From Uranotaenia lowii (taxonomy: Eukaryota; Arthropoda; Insecta; Diptera; Culicidae): a stretch of 64,000 nt of DNA. The translations under genes were made by a program, and so were the position numbers. The notes under the pieces are model-generated. The model saw only the letters and a program-made list of their open reading frames with translations, did no database searches and had not been told where the DNA came from. Positions 1 to 11,700 of the stretch are shown in pieces (the stretch's first letter is position 1; every line of letters begins with the position of its first letter). Where the stretch lies: NCBI RefSeq assembly GCF_029784155.1, contig NC_073693.1, forward strand, positions 24,340,002 to 24,404,001, given 5' to 3'.

Positions 1-482
1 AGTCAATATATTCTTTAAAGGATAGTTGTATCTTTCAATACAAAATGTAGGCTCATTATTGCATCCAAATATCTCGTACCGGTACCACGTGTTTTGAACA
101 GTAGAAGGAAAAAATACCCGCCAAAATTTTACCTTTCCAATCTTTAACGCTCAGCAAGCTTTGATTTGCTATCCAGTACACGTGAACTCTGGATGGTCGT
201 TTCTAATGCCCAGCCCATGGTGATGGTGAAAACAACCCCGCCAAAGGAAACGAAAATCGGCCGACCAAATGGGTGCCATGACTTTTGGTTTGTGTGAATA
301 AAACCGAAAGTTGTATGGGAGGGTCCCTTCTCTTAGGTGGGAGGAGCTCATAACTATTACTAAAACCTTACCCTGGTTCAACTACATCTCTGTACCAAAT
401 TTCAGGCTGATCGGTTCAGCGGTGTGGATTTGTATAAGGTGCATACAAACAAACAAACATATATAGTCCAACTCATCTTTAT
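1..482. other. Unassigned left edge
   Basis: I see no gene here. Bases 395-475 read like the 3' edge of a dispersed repeat: a stretch about sensing 'ttcaggctgatcggttcagc' followed by an ACAAACAAACAAACATAT tail. The same kind of ending (ACATACAGAAATTGCTTTTT plus TATATATAG) closes the next repeat near 1487, so both are probably edges of one repeat family. Family name unknown. Confidence 0.3.
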
Positions 483-1487
483 ATATTAGATATAGACTAG
501 CTGATCCCATACGAACTCCGCTTCGCTTTCAACTTTGAATATGTCATCAACAGTTTGTATGAGAATCAATTGCCAAGCATTTTCCAGATGCACTTCCGAA
601 TTCATCGTTAGGTAATAGTTGCAACAATATTTGACGATCACTTTTTCTGTTGTCTGCTACTAAATTTGAAATCAGGAATCAATTGACCATGCCAAAAAAA
701 ACCTCGTGTATAAATTTCGAATCGATCGTTGCATAACAACTCAATTATTTCCAAAAAGTTAAACCCCTTTCAGTGGCTTCTTATACAATCGTTGCTATCT
801 GAAATCGATTGCCCTTCCCTCAAAACTCCCGTGTGCAAATTTTAAAATCAATCCATTGCATCATAACGTCAATATCGCTCAATACAATGGAAAATTAATT
901 TATTTTGACGACATCTTTCGTCGATCCCTGGCATAACATTTGACATCTGAAATCGATTACCCGTCCCTGAAAATTACCGTGTGCAAATTTTCATCCCAAT
1001 CCGATATATAATAACGACGATATCGCAAACATATTGAAAGGTCGATATGGACGACCCCTTACATTGAATTTAATATCTGAATTCGATTACCCGTCCTTCA
1101 AAACTTACGTGTACCAATTTTCATCTAAATCCGATGTATAAAAACGACAATATCGCATAAACAGTGAATAGTTATTATGGACGACCCTTTTGGCTGACCC
1201 CTTACACCAAATTTGACACCTGAAATCAATTGCTCGTCCTTCAAAACACTCATGTGCAAATTTTCATCACAATCTGACGAAAAGTAACGTCAATATCACG
1301 AAAACAAAATTTGTCTTGTACGGACGACCCCTTCAGAAGGGGCATCCGCAAATCTGAAAACATTTTTCATCATTCCTGGTCCTAATCAGCATCCATGCCG
1401 AATTTCAGACCTCTAGCTCTTAAGACGGCTGAGTCTATAGAGGACCAACAAAGAATCAAACATACAGAAATTGCTTTTTATATATAT
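483..1487 (+). repeat. Interspersed repeat with a degenerate tandem array
   Basis: The block opens with an AT-rich TATATTAGATATAG stretch and TAGCTGATCCCATACGAAC and closes with ATTGCTTTTTATATATATAG. Between about 660 and 1380 it holds four to five degenerate units spaced 130-148 bp apart. Anchors CTGAAATCGATT, CTGAATTCGATT or CTGAAATCAATT lie at 799, 947, 1077 and 1220, with a weaker unit near 668. Each unit continues with a CCCGTCC box and GTGTGCAAATTTTCAT, and three carry GACGACCC upstream. No ORF is conserved. I read this as an old dispersed repeat with internal tandem amplification. Confidence 0.5.
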
Positions 1488-1495
1488 AGTTTTAA

Positions 1496-1645
1496 AATGT
1501 ATGGGACACCCCTTCCCCCTTCCCTTTTTCCATATTGGATGGAGGAAGGGGTTTCAAAATGTTATTGAATCATCCTTCGCACTCGAATACCTTCCCATGC
1601 CTAATTTAGTGTTATTTGCTTGATCAGTGTGCTCGAAACAATCAC
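1496..1645 (+). repeat. Dispersed C-rich repeat, copy A
   Basis: The segment holds CCCCTTCCCCCTTCCC, then GGAGGAAGGGGTTTCAAAAT and TTTAGTGTTATTTGCTTGAT. A degenerate copy in the same orientation is found at 5720-5865 (GAAGAAGGGAGGGGTCTCAA then ACATTGGGTTCC). Two copies on one strand suggest a dispersed family; neither codes for protein. Confidence 0.4.
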
Positions 1646-1650
1646 CTTCA

Positions 1651-2552
1651 TTGACAGAAAACGGGTTGAATGTGAGAGAAAAAGCTCTCTCTTTCATCTT
1701 TTTCGGCAGTCGATGAAATAATCTCCGTTTGGAGAGAGTGAGCTTCTTGTTGACTGTGAATGTCTTTCTTTTGTTTCACCATTCGTTTCACACTCATTCG
1801 TTCCACAAAGTCGTGACAGGATCAAACGTTGAAAAATCATTCAGTTGGATTCTCTTTGAATGTGTGTGTTGCTACGGCCCTGAGAGGGTGAAATTAGGGG
1901 GAACATTAAACCCATCTTGTGACAGATTACATTTTTTGACAGTTTGATAGATATACCGTATTTTTTTTCACCTGGAGGCAAACTAGAGGCAACCTAGGTT
2001 CGCTCTAACTGCTGTCATCGTGCTCATTTATTGCTCGAGAGGCAACCTAGGTTCGCTCGAAAAAGGGACGGAGTCGCCCTGAGAAAAAAGTCAGTTTTGC
2101 GAGAAGTTCACCAATACTCTCAACGTTGTTGTCAAAACATTAAACAGCTGTTTTTGGCTGAAAACAAAACAGTTGAAATAATGAACGGGCAAATGATTAT
2201 TGCCGCGATTTTGAACCTCTCAGCCAAGTAAAATCGTACTATCTGCAGTCCAGTGCAATCCGGACACAAAAAACGGCAATCCGGATGTGAAGAACCGAAT
2301 GAAGAAATCCAGAAGGGAGAACAAAATGACAGCTGCATGTAAACATTGCGCTCGTTCTCACGCACACCTACGTATGGAATAACTCGAAACCCGAAACTTG
2401 CTTTTTTATTCTGACGGTTCTAGAGCCAAATCCGGAATCAAAAAAAAAAATACGCCAATAGAGAAGTGAGGGAGAAAAGAAAAAAGAGAAAGAAGAAAAG
2501 TTGGAAAAAGGAGGAGTTTTGGAAAAAAACGTGCTCAAGTTAGTTGGTAGCC
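1651..2552. other. No gene seen; contains a 21 bp direct duplication
   Basis: There is no convincing coding region. A purine-rich run (GAGAGAAAAAGCTCTCTCTTTC) lies near 1675. A perfect 21 bp direct repeat around AACCTAGGTT occupies 1985-2005 and 2038-2058. Sequence just upstream of the TATA box (2440-2530) is a polypurine tract. Confidence 0.4.
1985..2058 (+). repeat. 21 bp direct repeat pair
   Basis: AGAGGCAACCTAGGTTCGCT plus one base occurs identically at 1985-2005 and 2038-2058, a spacing of 53 bp. It could be a local tandem duplication or the target duplication of a 32 bp insertion; no transposon ends are visible between the copies. Confidence 0.6.
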
Positions 2553-2560
2553 TATAAAAG
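2553..2560 (+). promoter_or_regulatory. TATA box of a candidate small transcript
   Basis: TATAAAAG stands alone in a purine-rich context and lies about 100 bp upstream of the first of three consensus GTAAGT donors on the same strand. A start site about 30 bp downstream would fall near 2583. No clear initiator is visible, so this is support by position only. Confidence 0.4.
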
Positions 2561-2582
2561 TTTCTTGTGATTTTATGTCGAG

Positions 2583-3090
2583 CTGCGGGAAGTATTATTA
2601 TACTGGCGCGAACCGAAGCGTACATTGTAGTGAGCCGATACAATTGTAATACGGATAACTGTAAGTCTCTTCGATATCCTCTTAATAAGATACAGAAAAT
2701 TTACTGAAATATGTTCCGTTTAGGCCGAGTGAAAACTCGTACCCGGATTGTCCCGGATCTTTGTATCGTGGCTAGCTGCTTATTTGTGTTTAGTTCAGGA
2801 CAGGTCTAGCAACTGTAAGTAGCCGAATTTATTGTAAAAATACCAAAAACTCACTCCATATTGATCCAACAGAAAAGCATCGCCAAATTAGGTGAAGGAT
2901 CTCGGCCATACTCGTTTGGCAAGTTTTGTAAGACTTATTTGTAAGTTATTTTTTCGTTTAATTCCAAACTGTATAATGATTAACACATTCAATAAACTTG
3001 CAGTTGAGTCTCGTTGGAATAACGGACTACAAAAACCTACAGCAGTGTGAGCCAATCATATTCGCCTTCGCTACTTTGCATGTACCGAAA
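2583..3090 (+). ncRNA. Candidate four-exon spliced non-coding transcript
   Basis: Three GT-AG introns of insect minimal size follow each other: 2661-2723 (63 nt, GTAAGT...TTTAG), 2815-2872 (58 nt, GTAAGT...CAACAG) and 2941-3003 (63 nt, GTAAGT...TGCAG). They define exons ending at 2660, then 2724-2814 (91 nt), 2873-2940 (68 nt) and one starting at 3004. I tried to read through the joined exons: all frames of exon 2 hit stops and no ATG occurs before exon 4, so it does not look coding. A TATA box sits upstream, and a transposon begins at about 3091, directly after the last exon. It could also be the 5' UTR of a gene whose rest was displaced by that transposon, or chance. The donor consensus is strong, but there is no expression evidence. 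Confidence 0.35.
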
Positions 3091-5363
3091 AAAGTGATCA
3101 AAATGAATAGCGGCTAAACGGTAAACGATAGACACTTGATGTCTTCGAGACAATTTATCTACGCAACAAGAACTTTCGTATTCTATTGAAAAACATATTT
3201 ATTATTCATCTAGAAGGGAGGTCAAAACAAATTTTTTTAATACTTTCATTACGTCGTATGAAACAAAATTCAAACAAAGGCTTTTATTACGAAAAAAATA
3301 CAAAAACTGACATTAACTTGTCGCAACTTCTTTCCATTTAGAATATTTGTAGCCTGAACAACATATTCTGAAATACAAATTTTAAAGTTGTTTCAATAAT
3401 CTTTGCAGCAGTTTTCTGTGAATTCGTAAGATGTTTCATACGACGTAATGAAAGCTCACGCGAGAAATATATTGAAAAAAGTTGTAGATCTTGCAATTTT
3501 AAGATACTTTGTTCCGGACATCATGGAAATCGAATGAAAAACATTTAAGTTTCAAGTATTTGAAAGATTTTTATTTCTTTAAACAAAAATGTCTATATTT
3601 TCAATCAACTTCACAGCAAGAAAAATTCGTGTAAATTTAGATCGAAAACGATGCACGAAAACGGAACATCGATTTGGATGTAAAATTCTATCACGGTGTA
3701 TTTTTTTCGAGGGTGTAATTTTTGAGGCGTGTAAATTTAGATCGAAATCAATGCACTAGATTGGATCACAAAAGCCGTCGTGTGAAAATACACAGGGATG
3801 TGAATTTTAAAATTTATTATCGTAAATATTGATATTTTTTCTACATATTAAGGGTTTTGCTTTTGTCTTGAATAAATACGCCGCATGTATCATTTTTAAT
3901 TCACATTTATTTCCAAAACTGAACATAAAAAACACCATTCGGAAAGCGTCTGGCTGGAATTGTTGTTGCATCTGATGACTCCCAGCACGGGGATGTTTTT
4001 CGAATCAGCATGATCAGCATCCTCGAATGGTTCCGGAAATCATAATTTTTCGGTCAGCATCCTGCATACTTGAATTGTTCTGACGAAAGTTTCTTCGGAT
4101 AATCACTGGCCGGATATCAGCCGCTGCGAAAAATCTGACCTTGCTGTAATGGAGAGAAAACTAATCAGTTTCAACCATATTCTTCATTTCACCACTGATG
4201 AAATTTCACGTCTTATATACTTACTACTTTAAAGCCTCTTAAAGTGCTCCTGTAGCTACGCCTTTGAATGACTCGTTTCCGAATAATTTTCCGACTTGTT
4301 TACTTTGTGCCCGACGCGCAAACTCACTCGTGTTTTAGATTCCGTGTACTTTTAGAATTTTTTCGCTGTGTTATAGAGTTCGGCTGAGTTCGTATGTTTT
4401 TATTAATGGATTCATTTATCAAAGTTATTATCTTTCAGACAATGTAGGCACGAAACGATAATTTTCATAAGCTGAATTGCAAACTTCCAATCAAAACTGA
4501 GGCGTTTTCACCTAGAAAAAGTCAATAAATGAACGATAAATCCATATTAATGCAAACGGTTTGACAAGCAGTTGTCAAAAGCAACAGCTAAGAGAAGTTT
4601 AAAAATAACGGCAAACTAAAAATTAACCTATTTTTCGAAAAATGATAAATTTGGTAGCCTCAGAAATCCTTGGTCAATGAGTTTTTCGATCTAAAAAATT
4701 ATTGGCAGTAAGGTTATAGAGTTATCACCATTCTGGATTAAATTTTTCAGATGAAAAATTCCTAAGTTGGGTAGGAGAGATGGAACATAAACCCCGCTTT
4801 AAGGTGAGGTTGGAAAAGTATGACAACAATTCGAAAATATGCACAATATTTACTTTTAGTATAAGTTGAAATATCTCAATTATTTGTGGACAAATTGTTG
4901 AAGTTTATAAAAACTACAACCGAAAAAGTACTGAAAGTGAATTTCTTTAGCTCCTGTGCAATTGTATTTCTGTCTCATCTTAAAGTTTTTCGTTGAATAA
5001 ACCTTGTTTGTAATCATAAAACTAGGTTTCTGCGAATTTCCTAGCGAAAAAAGTGGGTTCTTGAGAATTAACAAAAACGGAAAAACTCTCAAATTATTTT
5101 TCAAATTACTTATAACTTTTTTTTTCATTCGATTTATGTAAATTCCTCGAAAAATTTTCTTAAAATTACACGATCTACAGATTTGTTAAATGAATCAGAT
5201 CTATACACAAAGTATTCTTAAAAATATTTTGTATCGCCATTCTAGGTGAATCAATCATTTATCTTTAAATAGAATATATAAGATCTGGTTGCTTTAATAA
5301 ATTCTCTCGAAAACATCAAGTTTCTTTCGATTACCGTTTAGCCGCTATTAATTTGATAACTTT
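3091..5363. mobile_element. Non-autonomous DNA transposon with about 65 bp terminal inverted repeats
   Basis: The left end (AAAGTGATCAAA, then AATAGCGGCTAAACGG at 3105-3120, then ACTTGATGTCTTCGAGA) is matched in reverse complement at 5295-5363 (AAAGTTATCAAA, AATAGCGGCTAAACGG, ACTTGATGTTTTCGAGA). About 65 bp align with a few mismatches and small indels. Inside are no long ORFs; it contains a perfect 22 bp inverted repeat at 3243-3454 and a roughly 20 bp direct repeat (CGTGTAAATTTAGATCGAAA) at 3628 and 3728. I could not establish a target duplication, so the superfamily stays open. Confidence 0.6.
3243..3454. repeat. Perfect 22 bp inverted repeat, 168 nt loop
   Basis: Bases 3243-3264 (core CATTACGTCGTATGAAAC) are the exact reverse complement of 3433-3454 (core GTTTCATACGACGTAATG). 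The arms enclose 168 nt of AT-rich DNA and sit inside the larger transposon. This could be a nested small MITE or an internal transposase-binding palindrome. No flanking duplication is visible. Confidence 0.7.
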
Positions 5364-6386
5364 GCGCCGGGAACAACGTTCAACTTTTCTCAAACGGATT
5401 CCATTCATTCAAAATCAGAATGACTGAATTTGCATCGAAGCTCACAGTCATGTGCTCGAAGTGATTGTGACCGTAGGCCAAAACGAATGGGAAGATGAGC
5501 GAAAGAAAATTGTATACGCTGTCAGTCAGAGAGAGCTTTTTGAGTGAGAGAAAGCAATGAAGGAAACGCAAACGGAATACTCTGAATGGAGAGAAATTTC
5601 ACATTCACGCAAGGCTGTCGATAGTTTTAACACGTTCATGGCCACGCTCAATATGGGTGCCGTGGCGACGAACGTGTTAAGCTCGGATCAGTTCACGATT
5701 TATGCATCAAAAATTGTATCACAGCACCATCCTCTTTCAATTTCCCTAATGGAAGAAGGGAGGGGTCTCAAATGATCATAAAAATATCTCGTATCCTTAC
5801 ACGCTCCGATGTCACATTGGGTTCCGTTCTCGCTAGACAGTTCTTAAGTTATGTAAACATATTAAATTTATTCCAAAAAGGTTCAGTAGTTTCCGAGTCT
5901 GGAATATGGAACATACATGCAGAAATCCATTTTTATATGTCAGATTTTCCAACAACAAAACCCCCCCCCCCCCAAAAAAAAACAGTTCTTCGCTTGAAGG
6001 GCAAGTTTGGCGTATTGACGAGCTGGGATTTTGAAAGTTCTCAAGTTTGGGTATTTTCAAGGTTCAGCGTAGAAAACTTAGAAAAAGTTTGGGTATTTTC
6101 AAGGTTCAGCGTAGAAAACTTAGAAAAAGTTATTCAAAGTTGAAGATGGTATTATTATTATGACCTGTTATAATTTATAAGAGACATTTTAACTACCCGG
6201 GTCATCCGGGAATATGAAGAAAGTATTGAAATTGTGTGACTATTATTGCGAATTGTACTATTTATGACCATTCCAAGTTCGAATACAGAATCCAAACAGA
6301 TCTCTAATTCAGAATAAGACACATTCCGATAAAATGTCTAATAGATTTGACCAATACAGCTGAACAGCCCGAAATGATTGGCTGCC
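5364..6386. other. Unassigned; dispersed repeat copy B and homopolymer
   Basis: No gene is supported. Bases 5720-5865 are the second copy of the C-rich dispersed repeat seen at 1496-1645. A run of 13 C followed by A9 lies at 5961-5982 and may be unreliable in the assembly. A 42 bp exact tandem duplication follows at 6045-6128. Confidence 0.4.
6045..6128 (+). repeat. Exact tandem duplication, 2 x 42 bp
   Basis: The 42 bp unit (begins GTTTGGGTATTTTCAAGG) is present twice with no mismatch, at 6045-6086 and 6087-6128. The perfect identity points to a recent slippage event or an assembly artefact. Confidence 0.85.
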
Positions 6387-6392
6387 CGATAG

Positions 6393-8701
6393 CAGGGCTG
6401 GTAGCGAGTCACTTTTTAGTGACTTGGTCACTTTTTTTGGGTCAGTCACTAAAAAGTCACTTTTTTCATCATTTGGTCACTAAAGTCACTATTTTCCGAA
6501 AAATGGTCACTTTTATCACCAAAAGTAACTTTTTTCACCGAAAATAAACCAATGAAAGAGTAATTTGAATTGCGCGTGTTAATATTGACGGTAGTAACGG
6601 TAAATTACTTGATCAGTCAGTTAGAAATTTTTTTCGCCTCCGGTGGAATTTCGGCATGAATCACCCTTGGCTCGAGACATTTCGATCTACGACATTATTT
6701 GACGTTCATGAATTGAAACTTACTTTGATTGTACATTTTAATTTTTAGTTCAATCAACCTTTTGTATTGGAACTCAAAACCTGATATACAAAAACCCTAT
6801 CTCGTTTTTAGAATGGGTTTTTATTAAGAAGTGTAACTAAGATTGAGATTGAAACGAACCATTTTTTTTATTAAAAAAATCTTTTATGTCATAACAAATG
6901 TTATGTTGATATGAAATATTCTTGAAAAAAAAAAACAATTTCAGACTCAATTTTATTTCGTGTTTTTTGTTCTTCTAAATACTTAAAAAAAGGGTTTTAA
7001 AAATTTATACAAGGCCACAAAATTTACATTTTTCTTAGGTGCAATGAATTTAAACGGTAATTTCAACTAATTTGGGTTCCCTTAATCTAAATATGTATGC
7101 AATATTTCTATCAGCTTTTGTTATCTTTATCATCAAAACTAAATGTGTTCGGCCGAATTTGACAAAATTTCTAGTTTAGGACACTATTTACCAAATCAAT
7201 AGTTTAAAAAAAATAAGCACAAAAATGGTTATGGTGAAACATGTTTATTGAAAAAACTCTTCCTGAAATGTTTTTAAAAACTAATCTTTTTTATTTCCAT
7301 ATTGTTTTTTCAATTTTCAAATAAATTTACCGAATTTTACTGTACAGTTTTTTTTTTCAATTTTCTAATCAACTTGCCGATTTTTTTTAATCAAACTTTT
7401 TAAATTTTTAAGACATATTTTTTCAAATTGTTTCCTTGTTTTTAAATTATGAATTTTTTTGTTCTTAAACCATAAGCCTTTAACTCCAAATTTTTAATGA
7501 AAAAACATAATTTCAACCTTCTGTTCTTTTTCTAGGACTACTTTAATCAAAAGAGACAAAAAACTCAGAGCTTGTTATTTAAAGCTTATAAACCTGCGAT
7601 TGAAAATTTAAAAACTTTTTATTAATATTTTTTATATGAAATCATGTTTTTTGGATCGATCATGATTTTTAAATTAATCTAAAAAGTTTCTAAGTAGCAA
7701 CTTTAAAAATAAATTTTAATACGCAGTGTTAACTAACTTTGTATTTGATTTGTGCTTTCAATATTAATAACACAAGTTTTAAACTCAATATTTTCAATTT
7801 TTCATCAGTTTTTATCATTCATGTAATTACTCATTTTCTAACATTTCTTTGTCAGTGTAATTGAACATGAAGTTATTATTTAAGCTTCAAAAATGAAATT
7901 TGAAAACTGGAGGATTTTACTTTATTAAAGGTTTTATGTCTGGCTTATATTACTGGCACTTTTAAAATAATTATAAATATATTCTTCTTTTTATCAAATT
8001 AAATTAAACCATCGAAAATTTAATAGATTCTGTTCAAAATTCATTTTTCATTCAGTAATCGGTAATTCACATTTTAAATCATGATTAAATATTTTTTGTT
8101 CTAATTAAAAAAATTACAGCGAAATTTCTCACTAAACTTCCAGTTGAAAAGGAAGAAAAGAATTTCAAATTTAGATGAATAAAATTTAACAATTATTATC
8201 ATTTTCCTAACATCTATTCATGGTAAGTTTTGTACAAGAATGGACATTTATTTTATAATTCAGATTTTTTTAATTTTAAATTTGCTAAGAAATTCTTTTG
8301 AAACTAATTTATTTCTTACTTTCTTGACTTATCGAAAATTTGAAACATTCATTGTAATATGTTTCCAAAATTTGGTTTATCATTCATTTTTTTAGTTTGT
8401 GTGTTCAACATGAGTGACAAAACGGTGTAAGAAATCCCTTTCCTTTTCAATTTTTTATGTTTGGTATTGTTATTATTTTTATCTAAATTTGAATTTCGAA
8501 ACCCACCCCCCCCCATGGACGGATTCTTCGCTCGGGCCTGATTTGGTCACATTTTTTGTACTTCAAAGTTACGTTTTTCGTTCTACATAGTCACAATTTG
8601 GTCACTTTTTTCGGTCCTCAAAGTCACTATTTGGTCACTATTTTTCAAATTTTGGTCACTAAAGTCACTACTTTTTCATAGTCAAACCGCTACCAGCCCT
8701 G
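6393..8701. mobile_element. 2.3 kb hAT-like non-autonomous transposon with GGTCAC arrays
   Basis: The ends are CAGGGCTGGTAGCG (6393-6406) and its perfect reverse complement CGCTACCAGCCCTG (8688-8701). CGATAG directly abuts both ends (6387-6392 and 8702-8707), six bases rather than the eight expected for hAT. Subterminal regions are packed with TGGTCAC or AAGTCAC: at least seven between 6408 and 6520 and seven between 8544 and 8670, all in the same direction apart from one reversed GTGAC. The middle is extremely AT-rich and has no ORF. The CAGGG start and clustered short motifs fit a hAT relative moved by a transposase supplied elsewhere; the short duplication makes the superfamily uncertain. 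Confidence 0.65.
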
Positions 8702-8707
8702 CGATAG

Positions 8708-11700
8708 GAAATGTTCTGGTTAGTTTGCTAGCCTGTGGTCTTATACCGTATTTGTTTTCACCACCCGAAAGTGTTGCACCTTCCAAGCTGAAAACGAGCA
8801 TGAATCGAGTTTTGCACCCACCTTTGTTGGTGTACGTGAAATCGGCAGTGTCAACAGAAAACATCAAGCTGTCAAAAATCCATTACATCTGGTATTTGTT
8901 TTCGTTTGATTTCGAAAATTGAAACAAATTTACTTCAGTTGATCATTGTCTAGTAAATAATATGAAAATTTTAACATGAATTTATGTATTATGTTGAATT
9001 GTGAAGATTTCAGATTTATTTTGCTTGGTAGATTCGCCTCTGGCTCTGATGATAACTGCAATACCGGCTGATTCTGGGCGGTCTATGTTTGCTGCTGCTA
9101 GACTGCAGTTACCCCAGCTTGAAGGTTCCGGTATTTTGAACGTTTATTCCTCGCAAATCTCATCTTCGTTCTAGTACCTATTTCCGTTTCCAGATTACAA
9201 AAGAAAAATTCTTGGAAGTCAAATTGGCGAACTGAGATCGCGGAAGTCGGGGGAGAAAATTTTGCTAACAGACCGAAACGAACGAAATTCAAGCTCCCTT
9301 ACGAGTGTAGTCTCGAACTAACGTTTTTGAAGGGCAACGGGTGGGAATCCGGGACTTGGCGCAACCGAGCATCGTCACCCTAAGGCACAGCTTCGATGCA
9401 GCTGAACGATTCTTGCTGTGGAGACCAACTTATAGGACCCTCCCGAACAAGAAAACTTTTCGGTTTGGGCGATTCCACCAGATCTTTGGGTTGGCCTTTT
9501 TGCACTCGGATTTGCTGCTCTTTTTCGTCATCGCCTGGAACCGATTGCAGCAAGCCTTCTGGGCACATTTCTTCTTGGGAGCGTTGTTTGCTTTGGAACG
9601 TGCCATCCAGGTGAAATTCTCCGCCTCTGTTGGAAACGGCACTGGTATTGAATCCGGAACAAGTTTCCGTTCTTCGGGATAATAAAGAGAAAAAAACAGC
9701 TCGAACGCAATTTTTGCGGTATAGAAATAAACCAACCAGCTGATATTTGTTTACATCGGGAAGCACGTGCTGTCAAAATTCATGATAGTATTGGTGAGAG
9801 CGCAAGCAACACCGAATATTTTCAGTGTGTTCCACCGTCCACTTTATGGTGCACTACCAGTGGACTACTCATCCTGAAAACGAGCATGAAAACAGCAAAA
9901 AGTACACTATCGGTAGTGCCCCGGTGCACCACCACACGAAAACAAACTCTCTATTAGAAAGGAAACGTCAGAGAATAAAAACAAAACCAGCCAAATTCGC
10001 CACCAACCCAGTCTGCAGTGAGTAGGTAGTCTAGACTGTTGCCCCAGCACACACACAATTCGGGGGTGGTTGAACCGGGCGAAGGTTTTTCACATTCGGT
10101 CGGGCGAGCTGAACTAACTCGAGGGAGGGCGAAGGAGTTCCACCAACAAAGAAGGATAGCGTACACACTCAGGAATGATAGAATATGATTCGGGACTTAC
10201 TTTTGGAAACGGGTTGGATTTTAAACATGAAATCATAAAAAAAAATTAACAACGTTTCGAATCTGTTTCAATTCTGTTTCCAGGATGCATCATTTGCAAA
10301 AAGCTCCACTGAAGAGTCGGGGGTCATTTTCATTGTCAAGTGATGATCTTTAACTGGTCTACATCAACTTGCTTTTTTTTCATTCGAATCATCCTATCGA
10401 TATTGGTAGCAGTTTCCCGAATGCATATTCTGACCACGTGCTTCCCAGGCAGGGTCATCAGACCGCCATCATTGCAAGAATGGATGGACATCGTTTGCCG
10501 CGGGTCATACTACTTACTGACTGGCAACTAACTACCCTTCTTCGGTTAGCCATCGTTCTTGCCAGACTCAGACACAGACGACGGAGCTAAACGAACCATG
10601 CGATAATGGATGGGAGCGCGATTTGGTTCTGGTTTTTTTTTCTTCGACTGTACTGTTGAACAAAATCTTTGCTTTCACATTGCTGGTTGGGAGAATCCAA
10701 ACATTTTGGCAGCATTTTGCGGCAATATATTACGAACACATACGCAAGACGGGACAGAATCCTGTGCGCTAACCTTCGAGGTTATCAGCCGCACACAGGA
10801 ACCTTCCGGCCAAAAATCGTCTCTCGGTGTTTGTTGTTTTCTGCTCGTTGAGACAGGTGATTGACGAGGCAATCGTGAGGCTCAAGGATGAAGAGTCGCT
10901 TGCCGAGATTTCTTACGCGGATAATGAGCACATGCATTTTAATGAACTTCTAAAATGTTTTAATTTGATCTGGCAAGCGTCATTGTCGACCAGATGTCCG
11001 AACCACCTAACATGAGGATTAACTCATTTCAAATCGGAAGAACATCCACCGTAAAACTATAGACCGTAACATTAACCTGCAGAAAGCTAGGACAGAGAAT
11101 ACAGAAGTCCGAGCTTCAAGGTGCGTCTAGTATCTACTTGATATTTCCGAAATCATTCAGCTGGCACACAATAAAAAAGACATCGGTCACTGACAAGGGG
11201 TTTATCTCTTTGTTGACTGCATCGGGCGAAAGGTGCGTAAGACACCAACCACCAGTCGAAACACCGACCGGGCAGCTCCAAAGTTCTTTGACACCTGCCG
11301 CTGGAATCGTGGCTGGCTGGTAGTTTTCCATCCACGCTACAACGAATGGTCTGGTCGAGGTGCAAACGAGAAGGGGTAGAATGAATGAAAAAAAAATGGA
11401 AACAAAACTGAAGAACGCAAGCTAGAGTATTTCATATGGTTGTTCCAGTCTCGCTTACCAGTCACAGAAGGTTGAATCTGGTTCGAAGTCTTGTTTCGAA
11501 AGATAATCCAAGAACCATCACAATGACCAACGGTTTTTTGCTTCTTTTTCGCTGCCGGACGTTAACATTGAGCAATACGAAAGTATAAAAATTTTCAAAT
11601 CATATCAAACTTATCGGTACTATATAATTGTTCGCAAAACTCACAAAATGCATAGTCCTTATTTGACTAGTTTCATTCTAGATATTAGAAATGAGCAGCA

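Noticed and set aside
2031..2231. 66-codon plus-strand frame upstream of the TATA box
   Set aside because: No motif; it lies upstream of the proposed start and overlaps an opposite-strand frame.
9380..9766. 128-codon minus-strand frame and 113-codon plus-strand frame
   Set aside because: Four frames are open over the same bases, which reflects composition. No domain, splice context or start signal supports either.
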